The notes: a model not told the origin generated them from the sequence alone. A stretch of 24,138 nt of DNA from an uncultured Gemmatimonadota bacterium (GCA_946480295.1 CAMLIT010000067.1:1-24138); one strand, 5' to 3'. Shown: positions 7,681 to 15,509, counted from the stretch's first letter. Translations and numbers: made by a program.

Positions 7681-9383
7681 CGGCGGTCGCCCGCGGGTGG
7701 GAGCTGGAGGAGGACCGGATACCGGGTGGGCGCAGGTGTCTGGTGCCAGACGGCCGGGAGGGCTTCGAGGACGTCTGTCAGGGTGTGGCCGCGGATCGAC
7801 CGGAGGGGCGCCGCCGAGGGTCGAGGGTCGAGGGTTGAGGGTCGAGAGGGGGACGCGGGACGCGCGCCGCGGGACGCGTGCTCTGGCGGCTCGTCCAGCC
7901 CCTCGTCGAGATCCCGATCGAACGACGCGCCGCGCGTCCCGCGTCCCGCGTCCCCCGGCGCCTCCCGCCTCCCGCCTCCCGCCTCCCGCAAGGCCTCCGC
8001 CGCCCGGCCATGGGCGTATGCTCCTGCGGCACCAGCGATCGAGGGGTCCGGGATCTGTGCCAGCAGCGTCCCCGCGATCCCCGACAGGATGTCCCCGCTC
8101 CCCGCCGCGGCGAGCACCGGGGTGCCGGCGGCGCTCACGAGGCGGGTGCCGTCGGGGGAGGTCACGACCGTCGGCACGCCCTTGAGCAGCACCGTCGCGC
8201 CGACTCGTTTGGCAACCTCGGCGCCGATGTCGAAGCGGCGGGCGAGGACGTCGTCGACCGTGGTGCCGGCGAGGCGCGCGAACTCGGCGGGGTGCGGGGT
8301 GAGGAGCGCGGGGCGGCCGGCGAGGAGGGCGGCGAGGTCGTCGAGGCGGCCGGCGAAGGCGTTGAGGGCGTCGGCGTCGAGCAGCACCGGGCCGCGGAAG
8401 CGCGCGAGCGCTCGCTCGGCGACGCGGCGCGCGGCGTCGGAGCGGCCGAGCCCCGGCCCGATCACCAGCGCGTCGGCCCACTGCACGAGGTCGCGGTCGA
8501 GCGACGCGTCGTCCTCCGGCCAGCTGCCGGCGAGGGCGAAGGGCTCGGCCGCCTGGACGGCGGGAAGGCTCGCGGGGTCGACGAGGAGGCGCACCATGCC
8601 GATGCCGCTGCGCATCGCGGCGCGCGCGGCGAGGATCGCGGCGCCGGCCATCCCCTCCGCGCCGCCAAGCACGACGAGCTTCTTTCGCGTCCCCTTGTGC
8701 GCCTCGGCGGCGATGGGCGGGACGACGGAAGCGAACCAGCGCTCGTCGACGATCGTCGGCGCGCCGTCGGGGAGGTCGGCGAAGCCGCCGAGGCCGATGT
8801 CGAGGACGACGATGCTGCCGCAGCGGCCGCGCGCGACGAGGTGGCCGCGCTTCACCGTGCCGAAGGTCAGGGTGAGGTCCGCGTCCACCGCGACGCTCGC
8901 CTCGCCGGTGGTCGCGTCGACGCCGGTCGGCAGGTCGAGGGCGACGACGGTGGCGTCCGCGTCGCGCGCGCGCGCGATCTGCGCGACGGCGTCGGCGACG
9001 GCGCCGCGGGGCGCGCCGGTCGCGCCGGTGCCGAGCAGTCCGTCGACGACGACGCGCTCGCCCTGCCAGGCGCCCATGGCGACGTGCGGGACGGCGAGCG
9101 CTCGTTCGGCGCGCGCGTCGTCGGTCCTCGCCTCGACGATCTCGCAGACGCGGACGCGCACGCCGGTGGCGGCGAGGGCGCGGGCGACGACCCAAGCGTC
9201 GCCGCCGTTGTTCCCGGGGCCGGCGTACACGAGAACGCCGCCGTCGAGGAGGGGCGCGCATCGGAGCGCGATCTCCGCGGCGGCGGCGGCGCCGGCGCGT
9301 TCCATGAGGGCCCGGGAGGGGATGCCGCCGGCGATCGCCGCCGCGTCGCGCGCCGCGGCTTCCTCGGCGGTGACGACGTGCAG
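7677..9383 (-). CDS. nnr: Bifunctional NAD(P)HX epimerase / ADP-or-ATP-dependent dehydratase
   Basis: Repairs hydrated NADH and NADPH: the N-terminal domain epimerises NAD(P)HX and the C-terminal ribokinase-like domain dehydrates it. The epimerase half shows LMERAG, GPGNNGGD and DLPTGVDA. The dehydratase half shows HKGTRKKLVVLGG, VIGPGLGRS, LLDADALNAF, TPHPAEF, LLKG and GSGDILSG. Conserved N-terminal sequence (VVTAEEAAARDAAAIAGG) lies upstream of the first ATG at 9305. In that frame there is no ATG, GTG or TTG between the stop codon near 9455 and 9305. The best candidate is CTG at 9383; standard callers would use 9305 and lose the start of the fold. Between HGRAAEALREAG and the last conserved helix (RGHTLTDVLEALP) is a low-complexity insert of about 58 codons encoded by repeat R3. 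The stop overlaps the thiL start. Confidence 0.88.
   Translation of the reverse strand: MHVVTAEEAAARDAAAIAGGIPSRALMERAGAAAAAEIALRCAPLLDGGVLVYAGPGNNGGDAWVVARALAATGVRVRVCEIVEARTDDARAERALAVPHVAMGAWQGERVVVDGLLGTGATGAPRGAVADAVAQIARARDADATVVALDLPTGVDATTGEASVAVDADLTLTFGTVKRGHLVARGRCGSIVVLDIGLGGFADLPDGAPTIVDERWFASVVPPIAAEAHKGTRKKLVVLGGAEGMAGAAILAARAAMRSGIGMVRLLVDPASLPAVQAAEPFALAGSWPEDDASLDRDLVQWADALVIGPGLGRSDAARRVAERALARFRGPVLLDADALNAFAGRLDDLAALLAGRPALLTPHPAEFARLAGTTVDDVLARRFDIGAEVAKRVGATVLLKGVPTVVTSPDGTRLVSAAGTPVLAAAGSGDILSGIAGTLLAQIPDPSIAGAAGAYAHGRAAEALREAGGGRREAPGDAGRGTRGASFDRDLDEGLDEPPEHASRGARPASPSRPSTLDPRPSAAPLRSIRGHTLTDVLEALPAVWHQTPAPTRYPVLLQLPPAGDRR
7816..7989. repeat. Heptad element R3 inside the nnr coding region
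   Basis: On the plus strand: GAGGGTC-type heptads four times (7816-7843), then GGGACGC at 7850-7863 (two copies) and 7871-7877, a unique centre, GCGTCCC three times (7934-7954), and CTCCCGC four times (7962-7989). The GGGACGC and GCGTCCC series are inverted partners. The outer series are not complementary to each other. The total of 174 bases is exactly 58 codons, so the nnr frame is kept. The encoded stretch is rich in Arg, Gly, Pro and Ser and looks disordered. Confidence 0.88.
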
Positions 9384-9417
9384 CGCGGGCGCGCCCGCCC
9401 CGGGGGTGACGACGGGG

Positions 9418-9615
9418 CTACTTGTGCGAGGTGCCGATCGTGCGACCGTAGCTCAGCTCACCGTTGTCGATGCGCACGTTGAAGCCGCAATCGGGGTTGC
9501 TGCACGCCCACGCCTTGTAGGTGATGGGCGCGCCGTCACGGCCGTAGTCACTCAGGGGGAGCAGCGTGCCTTCCTTGCACTTCCGGCAGGTCGGCAGCTC
9601 GAACGCCTTGTCCAT
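9418..9615 (-). CDS. Small zinc-ribbon-like protein
   Basis: A 65-residue protein with two cysteine knuckles: Cys10-x2-Cys13 and Cys38-x4-Cys43, the usual layout of a small zinc ribbon. No further domain is present. GGAG lies six bases before the ATG, a good ribosome site. It is between the Minf_1886-family gene (46 bases upstream) and nnr (about 35 bases downstream to the CTG start) on the same strand, so it probably belongs to that transcript. The product may bind nucleic acid or act as a protein-protein adaptor; the sequence does not say which. I do not recognise a named family. Confidence 0.75.
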   Translation of the reverse strand: MDKAFELPTCRKCKEGTLLPLSDYGRDGAPITYKAWACSNPDCGFNVRIDNGELSYGRTIGTSHK

Positions 9616-9628
9616 TTCTATCTCCGGG

Positions 9629-9654
9629 CCGGAGCGCCGGCAGGTGCGCTCCGG
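9629..9654. promoter_or_regulatory. 9-bp perfect hairpin between Minf_1886 gene and zinc-ribbon gene
   Basis: CCGGAGCGC (9629-9637) and GCGCTCCGG (9646-9654) form a perfect stem with an eight-base loop. On the minus strand it lies just before the zinc-ribbon ribosome site. There is no U-tract, so it is not a classic terminator. It could be a processing or attenuation structure that changes the ratio of the two products. Confidence 0.4.
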
Positions 9655-9661
9655 TGATGTG

Positions 9662-10048
9662 TCAGACGGTGAGCATTCCGGACCACGGGTACTCTCGTTC
9701 GAACGCCTGGTCGAAGTCGAAGACGTCCACGAACTCGTCGCGCGTATCCGTGGGCTGGCTCATGAGGAGGCCAAGGTCGACGAGCGTGAACACGACGTCG
9801 CCGAAATCGGCGGTGTTGCGCACGCCCCAGTGCTCGAGGACGACGCGCGCCAGGACGCCGAAGCGCTCCAGCGCGAGGTCGCGGCAGGCGAGGGACAGCT
9901 CACGGCCGGTGATGTGCCGACGCTCGGGGAGGCGCTGCTGGCAGAATTCGAGGGCGGCGAGCACGAAGAGGTACGCGCGCTCGTCGAACCGCCGCTCGCG
10001 CAGTCGGATCCGCTCCATGATGCCGTCGCGAAACACCAACTCGGCCAC
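9662..10048 (-). CDS. Minf_1886-family conserved hypothetical protein
   Basis: A 128-residue protein matching my memory of the Minf_1886 family (also described as TIGR04138-like, common in Planctomycetes and Verrucomicrobia). Matching segments are AYLFVLAALEFC (25-36), HITGRELSLACRDLALERFG (45-64), LEHWGVRNTADFGDVVF (71-87) and the acidic tail DVFDFDQAF. No catalytic motif or membrane segment is apparent; it looks all-helical and cytoplasmic. Function is unknown. The start is GTG at 10048, supported by GAGG six bases upstream. It is the first gene of the run leading to the zinc-ribbon protein and nnr; the 177-base spacer upstream probably contains the promoter, although I cannot point to one. 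Confidence 0.82.
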   Translation of the reverse strand: MAELVFRDGIMERIRLRERRFDERAYLFVLAALEFCQQRLPERRHITGRELSLACRDLALERFGVLARVVLEHWGVRNTADFGDVVFTLVDLGLLMSQPTDTRDEFVDVFDFDQAFEREYPWSGMLTV

Positions 10049-10183
10049 GACCTGCCTCGCTCCCAGGTGAGAGGAACGGCGAGACCAGGGTGCCCCGCCG
10101 ACGGAAAAGATGATGGCGAGGCCGTCCCTTCACAACTCCCCGTCCGGGAAAAAACGGGGTTGCGCTCGCTTGCGCATCGGCGC

Positions 10184-10217
10184 GGTTGGCCAACCACCCG
10201 ACGCGCGCCGGCGCGTC
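10184..10217 (-). terminator. Two tandem palindromes just after the deaminase gene, terminator-like
   Basis: GACGCGC (10200-10206) pairs with GCGCGTC (10211-10217) across a four-base loop, starting nine bases past the stop of the PLP enzyme. GGTTGGCCAACC (10184-10195) is a perfect palindrome next to it. Neither is followed by a T-run on the minus strand, so intrinsic termination is uncertain. Position between two same-strand transcription units makes a 3'-end or barrier role plausible. The rest of 10049-10225 has one weak stem (CCCCGT/ACGGGG at 10138-10159) and no gene. Confidence 0.35.
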
Positions 10218-10225
10218 ACCCGGCA

Positions 10226-11224
10226 TCAGGCGAACAGCCCGACCTGCCCCCCGGTGTGCCAGAAGAGGATCGTCTGCCGCTCGTCGAAGCGCTTCTCGCG
10301 CACGTAGGCGATGAGCGCGGCGAGCGCCTTGGCGGTGTATGTATGATCCACGAAAAGCGCCTCGGTGCGCGCGCCGATGCTCTGCGCCTCGCGCGAGCGC
10401 GGCGTGGGGACGCCGTAGCCCTCGCCGATGAAGCGGTCGTCGACGTCGAAGGGGCAGCAGTCGGCGAGCGCCTCGCCGTTCACGCCGAGCAGGTCGCCGA
10501 GGCCGGAGACGAGCCGCCGCGCCGTGGCGGCGATGGCGCCCGCCGGGTCGTCGGCGCTCACACCAATGACGCGCGTGGGGATGCCGTGGAGGGCGCACCC
10601 GGCGACGAGCCCCGCCTGGGTGCCGCCGGAGGACGACGCGTGAATGATCACGTCGGGCGCCGGCACCTGCTGGAGCAGCTCGCCGATGGCGCGGGCGAAC
10701 GCGGCGGCGCCGAGCGGGGTCGACGCGCCGAGGGGCACCTCGTACGGCGTGCGCCCCTCGCTGCGCAGCCGGTCGGCGATGGCGCGCATGCGCGTCGCGC
10801 GGTCGGTGCGCGACGGGACGTACTCCACCCGCGCCCCGAGCAGCCGGTCGAGGAGGGCGTTGGCGGTGGGATGCTGCGGCGGCGCGCCGTTGGCGACGAG
10901 GACGCAGTCGAGGCCGAGCTTCGCGGCGGCGGCGGCGGTGGCGCGCAGGTGGTTGGACTGCACGCCGCCGCAGGTGATGAGGAGGTCGGCGCGCTCGGCG
11001 AGGGCGGCGGCGCCGACGAGCTGCAGCTTGCGCACCTTGTTGCCGCCGAAGCCGAAGGGGATCGCGTCGTCGCGTTTGGCGAGGAGGCGCGGGCCGCCGC
11101 CGAGCGCGTCGCGCAGGCGCGCGAGCTCCTCGACGGGGGTGGGCCCGTCGAAGAGCGACACGCTCGGGATGGCCGCGAGCCGGTCGCGCGCGGCCGCGAG
11201 GCCGTCGGGTCCTATGGAGAGCAC
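10226..11224 (-). CDS. PLP-dependent D-cysteine desulfhydrase / ACC deaminase family enzyme
   Basis: A 332-residue fold-type II PLP enzyme. The N-terminus has the family pattern FDGPTPVEEL (25-34), KRDD (50-53) and FGGNKVRKL with Lys63 as the PLP-binding residue, then GGVQSNH (86-92), and a glycine-rich SSSGGTQAGL loop that would bind the phosphate. D-cysteine desulfhydrase releases pyruvate, sulfide and ammonia; ACC deaminase uses the same fold on 1-aminocyclopropane-1-carboxylate. I cannot separate the two by eye, so no symbol is given. The start is GTG at 11224 without a clear Shine-Dalgarno. Two CTCCCGC heptads fill most of the 28-base gap to glyA upstream. Confidence 0.88.
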   Translation of the reverse strand: MLSIGPDGLAAARDRLAAIPSVSLFDGPTPVEELARLRDALGGGPRLLAKRDDAIPFGFGGNKVRKLQLVGAAALAERADLLITCGGVQSNHLRATAAAAAKLGLDCVLVANGAPPQHPTANALLDRLLGARVEYVPSRTDRATRMRAIADRLRSEGRTPYEVPLGASTPLGAAAFARAIGELLQQVPAPDVIIHASSSGGTQAGLVAGCALHGIPTRVIGVSADDPAGAIAATARRLVSGLGDLLGVNGEALADCCPFDVDDRFIGEGYGVPTPRSREAQSIGARTEALFVDHTYTAKALAALIAYVREKRFDERQTILFWHTGGQVGLFA

Positions 11225-11235
11225 CGGAGCGGCGG

Positions 11236-11249
11236 GCGGGAGGCGGGAG
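11236..11249 (-). repeat. Two-copy heptad array upstream of the PLP enzyme
   Basis: GCGGGAG twice on the plus strand (CTCCCGC twice on the minus strand) sits in the 28-base gap between the glyA stop and the GTG start at 11224. It is the same unit as in the arrays at 41-75 and 7962-7989. Only two copies are present, so chance in a GC-rich spacer is possible. Confidence 0.45.
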
Positions 11250-11252
11250 TCG

Positions 11253-12542
11253 TCATGCGTCGACCGCGCTCGGCGCGGGGTACAGCGGGAAGGACGCGGT
11301 GAGCGCCCTGACGTCGCGGCGCACGCCCTCGAGCACCGACTCGTCCTCGGGCGCCTGCAGCACGCGGTCGATCAGCTCGGCGATGCGCTGCATCTCGCCC
11401 TCCTTCATGCCGCGTGTCGTCACCGCCGGCGTGCCGACGCGGATGCCGCTCGTGACGAAGGGCGACTGCGTCTCCTTCGGCACGGTGTTCTTGTTCACCG
11501 TGATCATGGCGTTGTCGAGCGCCGCCTGCGCCACCTTGCCGGTGAGCCCCTTGTTGCGCAGGTCGACGAGCATGAGGTGGTTGTCGGTGCCGCCGGAGAC
11601 GATCTGGAAGCCGCGGCCGGCGAGCGCCGCGGCGAGGGCCTTGGCGTTGGCGACGACCTGCTGGCTGTAGCGCTTGAAGGAGGGGTCGAGCGCCTCCCGG
11701 AACGCCACGGCCTTGGCGGCGATGACGTGCTCCAGCGGGCCGCCCTGGGTGCCGGGGAACACCGCCTTGTCGATCGCCTTCGCCTGCGCCTCACGGCAGA
11801 GGATCATGCCGCCGCGCGGGCCGCGCAGCGTCTTGTGCGTGGTGGTGGTGACGATGTCGGCGTGCGGCACCGGCGACGGGTACACCCCGGCGGCGACGAG
11901 ACCGGCGAAGTGCGCCATGTCCACCATGAACAGCGCGCCGACCTCCTTCGCCACCTCGGCGAAGGCGGCGAAGTCGATGACGCGCGAGTACGCGCTGTAG
12001 CCGGCGAGGATGAGCCGCGGCCGGTGCTCGCGCGCCTTGCGGCGCATGTCGTCGTAGTCGATGTAGCCGTCGTCGGTGACGCCATACGAGATCGCGCGAT
12101 AGAGGATGCCGGAGAAGTTCACCGGCGAGCCGTGCGTCAGGTGCCCGCCGTTCGACAGGTCCATGCCGAGGAAGGTGTCGCCCGGCTGGAGGACGGCGAA
12201 CATCGCGGCGAAGTTGGCCTGCGCGCCGGAGTGCGGCTGGACGTTCGCATGGTCGGCGCCGAAGAGCTGCTTCGCGCGGTCGATGGCGAGCTGCTCGACC
12301 TCGTCGACGACCTCGCACCCGCCGTAGTAGCGCTTGCGGGGGAGCCCCTCGGCGTACTTGTTCGTCAGCGGCGAGCCCATGGCCTCGAGCACCGCCGGGG
12401 AGACGAAGTTCTCGCTGGCGATCAGCTCGAGCCCCTCGTTCTGGCGCTCGATCTCGCGCTCGATGAGCGCCGCGATGGCGGGGTCCGCGGCGCGCAGCGC
12501 CTCGCCCGGGGGACAACGATGCCAGCTCGCCCAACCAGTCAT
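11253..12542 (-). CDS. glyA: Serine hydroxymethyltransferase
   Basis: Converts serine and tetrahydrofolate to glycine and methylene-tetrahydrofolate, the main one-carbon entry. The 429-residue product has [12 protein letters not shown] (40-51), [15 protein letters not shown] (61-75), HSGAQAN (104-110) and the PLP lysine Lys237 in [14 protein letters not shown]. All fit the family. The frame is open further upstream to 12767, but that part overlaps rpiB and has no homology. ATG 12542 has GGAG eight bases before it and overlaps the rpiB stop by four bases (ATGA), so the two are coupled. It is followed by the PLP enzyme after 28 bases. Confidence 0.97.
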   Translation of the reverse strand: MTGWASWHRCPPGEALRAADPAIAALIEREIERQNEGLELIASENFVSPAVLEAMGSPLTNKYAEGLPRKRYYGGCEVVDEVEQLAIDRAKQLFGADHANVQPHSGAQANFAAMFAVLQPGDTFLGMDLSNGGHLTHGSPVNFSGILYRAISYGVTDDGYIDYDDMRRKAREHRPRLILAGYSAYSRVIDFAAFAEVAKEVGALFMVDMAHFAGLVAAGVYPSPVPHADIVTTTTHKTLRGPRGGMILCREAQAKAIDKAVFPGTQGGPLEHVIAAKAVAFREALDPSFKRYSQQVVANAKALAAALAGRGFQIVSGGTDNHLMLVDLRNKGLTGKVAQAALDNAMITVNKNTVPKETQSPFVTSGIRVGTPAVTTRGMKEGEMQRIAELIDRVLQAPEDESVLEGVRRDVRALTASFPLYPAPSAVDA

Positions 12543-13036
12543 TTCTGAGTCTCCGGATTGTCGTGATGCGGCGCGGTGGACACATCGGCGTCCGCGTCGC
12601 GCTCGATCTTGGCGACGCGCCGCTCGTGGCGCCCGCCCTCGAACGGCGTGTCGAGCCAGGTGCGCAGGATGCGCACGCCATCCTCCTCGGAGAGGAAGCG
12701 CGCGGGGAGCACGAGCACGTTCGAGTCGTTGTGCCGGCGCGCGAGCTCGGCGATCTCGGGGGTCCACGCCACGGAGGCGCGCACGTGCGGATAGCGGTTG
12801 GCGACGTAGCTCATGCCGAGCCCCGTGCCGCAGAGGAGCACCCCGCGCCGCGCCTCGCCCGACGACACACGCTGCGCGAGCGGATGCGCGTAGTCGGCGT
12901 AGTCGGTGGAGTCGGGGCTGTCGGTGCCGAGGTCCGACACGTCGTAGCCGAGCCGCTCCAGCGCCCGCTCGAGCTTCTCCTTCAGCTCGAAGCCGGCGTG
13001 GTCGGAGGCAATCAGAATCTTGTCTCGCTGATCCAT
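12539..13036 (-). CDS. rpiB: Ribose-5-phosphate isomerase B
   Basis: Interconverts ribose-5-phosphate and ribulose-5-phosphate in the pentose phosphate pathway; some relatives act on allose phosphate. The 165-residue product has [10 protein letters not shown] (10-19), the catalytic cysteine Cys69 in CGTGLGMS, and [10 protein letters not shown] (101-110) with His102. The C-terminus extends about 15 residues beyond the usual end as a charged tail. Its stop overlaps the glyA start, and rpiB-glyA order is common in other bacteria. The leader contains repeat R4, whose first heptad begins 16 bases upstream of the ATG; no strong Shine-Dalgarno is visible. Confidence 0.94.
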   Translation of the reverse strand: MDQRDKILIASDHAGFELKEKLERALERLGYDVSDLGTDSPDSTDYADYAHPLAQRVSSGEARRGVLLCGTGLGMSYVANRYPHVRASVAWTPEIAELARRHNDSNVLVLPARFLSEEDGVRILRTWLDTPFEGGRHERRVAKIERDADADVSTAPHHDNPETQK

Positions 13037-13052
13037 GTCAACTCTGAACGCT

Positions 13053-13140
13053 GTTGGTCATTGGTCGTTGGTCATTGGCCTGCCTCGGGACGCCATGGCG
13101 TCCCGAGCGGCCCGCCAGAAACGAACAACCAAGAACCACC
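13053..13140. repeat. Heptad-arm inverted repeat R4 with perfect palindromic core
   Basis: Left arm, four heptads: GTTGGTC, ATTGGTC, GTTGGTC, ATTGGCC (13053-13080). The core at 13084-13107 is a 24-base perfect palindrome that begins CTCGGGACGCC and ends GGCGTCCCGAG. It is followed by CGGCCCGCC. Right arm, four heptads: CGCCAGA, AACGAAC, AACCAAG, AACCACC (13113-13140). It fills the gap between leucine dehydrogenase and rpiB. It is the cleanest copy of the family in the window. Confidence 0.92.
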
Positions 13141-13184
13141 TACGTCGTCCGTGTCATCCGTAAGGGCGGAAGGGGCTGCGCCCC

Positions 13185-14255
13185 TCACTTGTTCGGCCAC
13201 TGCGGCCACGTCCGCACCATCGAGCCCACGGAGGCGATGCGCTGCTCGGCGAGGCGGTCGGCGGCGAGGTAGGTCGGGATGTCCTCGTCCTTCGCGATCG
13301 CGAACACCTTCAGCACCGTGTCGTAGATCTCGTCCGCCTTGCGGAAGGCGCGGGCGGAGGTCCAGCCCGCGAGCTCGCTGTAGACGTTGATCACGCCGCC
13401 GGCGTTGGCGACGTAGTCCGGGGTGTACTGGAAGCCGCGCTGCTCGAGCTCCTGGCCGTGCCGCTCCTCGAGGAGCTGGTTGTTGGCGCCGCCGCAGATG
13501 ACGGGCGCCTGGAGCACGGGGATGGTCTGGTCGTTGAGGATCGCCCCGAGGGCACAGGGGGCGAAGATGTCGGCCGCCACCGAGTAGATCTCCTCCGGCT
13601 GCACGGGGTGCGCGCCGAACTCGTTCACCAGCCGCTTGACGCGCTCGGGGTCGATGTCGGTGACGACGAGCTTCGCGCCGGCGCCGTGCAGCTCCTTGGC
13701 GAGGAAGTAGCCGACGTGGCCGCATCCCTGGATGGCGACGGTGCGCGTGGTGAGGTCGTCGCTCCCCCACTTCTGGCGGGCGGACGCCTGGATGGCGCGG
13801 AAGACGCCGTGCGCCGTGACGGGGGAGGGATCGCCGGAGCGGCCGGCGAGCCCGGAGACGTAGTCGGTCTCCATGTGCACGTAGTCCATGTCCGCGGTGC
13901 TCGTGCCGACGTCCTCCGCGGTGATGTAGCGGCCGCCGAGGCTCTCGACGAAGCGGCCGTGCGCGCGGAAGATCATCTCGCGGTTGGCCGTGCGGTTGTC
14001 GCCGATGATGACCGACTTGCCGCCGCCGAGGTTGAGCCCCGCGACGGCGTTCTTGTACGTCATCCCGCGCGCGAGGCGCAGCGCGTCGACGATCGCCTCG
14101 TCGTCGCTGGCGTAGTTCCAGAAGCGCGTGCCGCCGAGCGCCGGACCGAGGACGGTGCTGTGGATGGCGATGATGCCGCGATAGCCGGTCGCCGGATCAT
14201 GGCAGAGCACGAGCTGCTCGTGGCCCATCGAGGCGAGCGAATCGAAGATGTTCAT
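13185..14255 (-). CDS. Leucine dehydrogenase (Glu/Leu/Phe/Val dehydrogenase family)
   Basis: Deaminates a branched-chain amino acid to its 2-oxo acid with NAD. The 356-residue length is typical of leucine dehydrogenase rather than the longer glutamate enzymes. Visible are GGTRFW (41-46), catalytic Lys68 and Lys80 in MTYKNAV and LGGGKSV, TAEDVGT (112-118), and the NAD-binding GCGHVG (177-182). Valine or phenylalanine as preferred substrate cannot be excluded. The start ATG at 14255 lacks a clear Shine-Dalgarno. The gene is followed by repeat R4 and preceded by R5. Next to acyl-CoA dehydrogenase, it fits branched-chain amino acid breakdown. Confidence 0.93.
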   Translation of the reverse strand: MNIFDSLASMGHEQLVLCHDPATGYRGIIAIHSTVLGPALGGTRFWNYASDDEAIVDALRLARGMTYKNAVAGLNLGGGKSVIIGDNRTANREMIFRAHGRFVESLGGRYITAEDVGTSTADMDYVHMETDYVSGLAGRSGDPSPVTAHGVFRAIQASARQKWGSDDLTTRTVAIQGCGHVGYFLAKELHGAGAKLVVTDIDPERVKRLVNEFGAHPVQPEEIYSVAADIFAPCALGAILNDQTIPVLQAPVICGGANNQLLEERHGQELEQRGFQYTPDYVANAGGVINVYSELAGWTSARAFRKADEIYDTVLKVFAIAKDEDIPTYLAADRLAEQRIASVGSMVRTWPQWPNK

Positions 14256-14285
14256 AGAGAGCAGGAAATAGTGACCTAGGAATTA

Positions 14286-14327
14286 GTTGGTCGAGTCGTC
14301 GTTACCAGTTCCTCGTTCCTGACGACT
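14286..14327. repeat. Degenerate heptad element R5
   Basis: AGTCGTC (14294-14300) and GACGACT (14321-14327) form a seven-base inverted repeat. Between them are GTTACCA, GTTCCTC and GTTCCTG, each seven bases, and GTTGGTC lies just outside at 14286-14292. The right arm reaches the acyl-CoA dehydrogenase stop (14326). It is shorter and more divergent than the other copies. Confidence 0.5.
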
Positions 14328-15495
14328 ATCTGACTGAAGTGCTGTACAGCTCTCTCGAGATGACGATGCGCTGGATCTCCGAAGTCCCCTCGTAAATCTC
14401 CGTCACCTTCGCGTCGCGGAACAGGCGCTCGACCGGGTATTCCTTCACGTAGCCGTAGCCGCCGAAGATCTGGATCGCCTGGGTCGTCACCCACATCGCC
14501 GTCTCGCTGGCCATCAGCTTGGCCATGGCGCTGAACTGGGTGACGTGCTCGCCGCGGTCCTTCGCCGTACCGGCGGCGTGGAGGAGCGCCCGCGACGCGC
14601 TGACCTTCGTCGCCATGTCGGCGAGCCTGAACTGGATCGCCTCGAACTGGTTGATGTGCTTCCCGAACTGCTTGCGCACCGCCGCATAGTCCGTGGCGTG
14701 GCGGAGCGCCGCGGCGGCGATGCCGACGGCCTGCGCGGCGATGCCGAGCCGGCCGTTGTCGAGCGACTGCATGGCGTAGACGAACCCCTTCCCCTCCTCG
14801 CCGAGCAGGTTGGCCCGGGGCACGCGGAGGTTGTCGAAGGTGAGCTGCACCGTCGGCGACGCGCGCAGCCCCATCTTGTCCTCCTTCCGGCCGACGTGGA
14901 AGCCCGGGAGGTCGGGGGTGACGACGAACGCGCTGATGCCGCGCGCGCCGCGCCGGTCGCGCGGCGTGTCGGTGCGCGCCATGGCGACGATCGCGCCGGC
15001 GTACGACCCGCTCGACACCCACGCCTTGGTCCCGTTGAGGACGTAGCCGTCGCCGTCGCGCACCGCCTGGGTGCGCAGCGACGCCGCGTCGGACCCGGCG
15101 TCGGGCTCGGACAGCGCGAACGCGCCGAGCATCTCGCCGCGCGCCATCGGCTTGAGGAAGCGCTCCTTCTGCTCCTCCGTCCCCCAGCGCAGGATCATCT
15201 GCGTCGGCAGCGAGTTGTGGACGCTCATCATGACGGCGACCGACGCGTCCACCTTCGCGATCTCCTCGAGCGCGACGAGATAGGTCAGCATGTCGAGCCC
15301 GAGGCCGTCGTACTTCTCGGGGAGGAGCATGCCGAGGAAGCCGAGATCCCCGAGCTGCTTCGGCAGGGCCGGGTCGAAGTAGGCGTCGCGGTCCCACTGC
15401 GCCGAGTGGGGGGCGATCTGCTGCTCGGCGAACTCGCGCGCCATCTGCTGGATCTGGCGCTGCTCGTCGGTGAGGGGGGTGAGAGCCCAGGCCAT
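14326..15495 (-). CDS. Acyl-CoA dehydrogenase
   Basis: FAD enzyme that makes an alpha-beta double bond in an acyl-CoA. The 389-residue length is typical. It shows the FAD/substrate segment FALSEPDAGSD (126-136), a GTKAWVSSGS stretch (155-164), RKQFGK (274-279), QIFGGYGY (342-349) and the catalytic base Glu369 in IYEGTSEIQR. A short-chain or branched-chain substrate is plausible from the neighbourhood but is not proved by sequence. The frame runs upstream to 15600, but this would read through repeat R6; ATG 15495 starts the homologous sequence. It lies between 3-hydroxyacyl-CoA dehydrogenase and leucine dehydrogenase, with a repeat in both spacers. Confidence 0.95.
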   Translation of the reverse strand: MAWALTPLTDEQRQIQQMAREFAEQQIAPHSAQWDRDAYFDPALPKQLGDLGFLGMLLPEKYDGLGLDMLTYLVALEEIAKVDASVAVMMSVHNSLPTQMILRWGTEEQKERFLKPMARGEMLGAFALSEPDAGSDAASLRTQAVRDGDGYVLNGTKAWVSSGSYAGAIVAMARTDTPRDRRGARGISAFVVTPDLPGFHVGRKEDKMGLRASPTVQLTFDNLRVPRANLLGEEGKGFVYAMQSLDNGRLGIAAQAVGIAAAALRHATDYAAVRKQFGKHINQFEAIQFRLADMATKVSASRALLHAAGTAKDRGEHVTQFSAMAKLMASETAMWVTTQAIQIFGGYGYVKEYPVERLFRDAKVTEIYEGTSEIQRIVISRELYSTSVR

Positions 15496-15509
15496 CAGTC
15501 GAGAACGTT

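Noticed and set aside
7681..9261. Upstream extension of the thiL frame to 838 codons
   Set aside because: The extra part is Arg-rich and overlaps nnr in another frame. ThiL homology starts at GTG 7680.
6757..9657. 966-codon open frame on the plus strand
   Set aside because: Antisense to thiL, nnr and the zinc-ribbon gene, all of which have clear family motifs. The translation is Arg/Ala/Ser-rich and low in complexity.
12543..12767. N-terminal extension of glyA to 504 codons
   Set aside because: Overlaps rpiB and has no SHMT homology; ATG 12542 has a good Shine-Dalgarno and overlaps the rpiB stop by ATGA.
14256..14285. CCTAGG palindrome near the leucine dehydrogenase start
   Set aside because: Six bases only, expected by chance, and no further symmetry around it.
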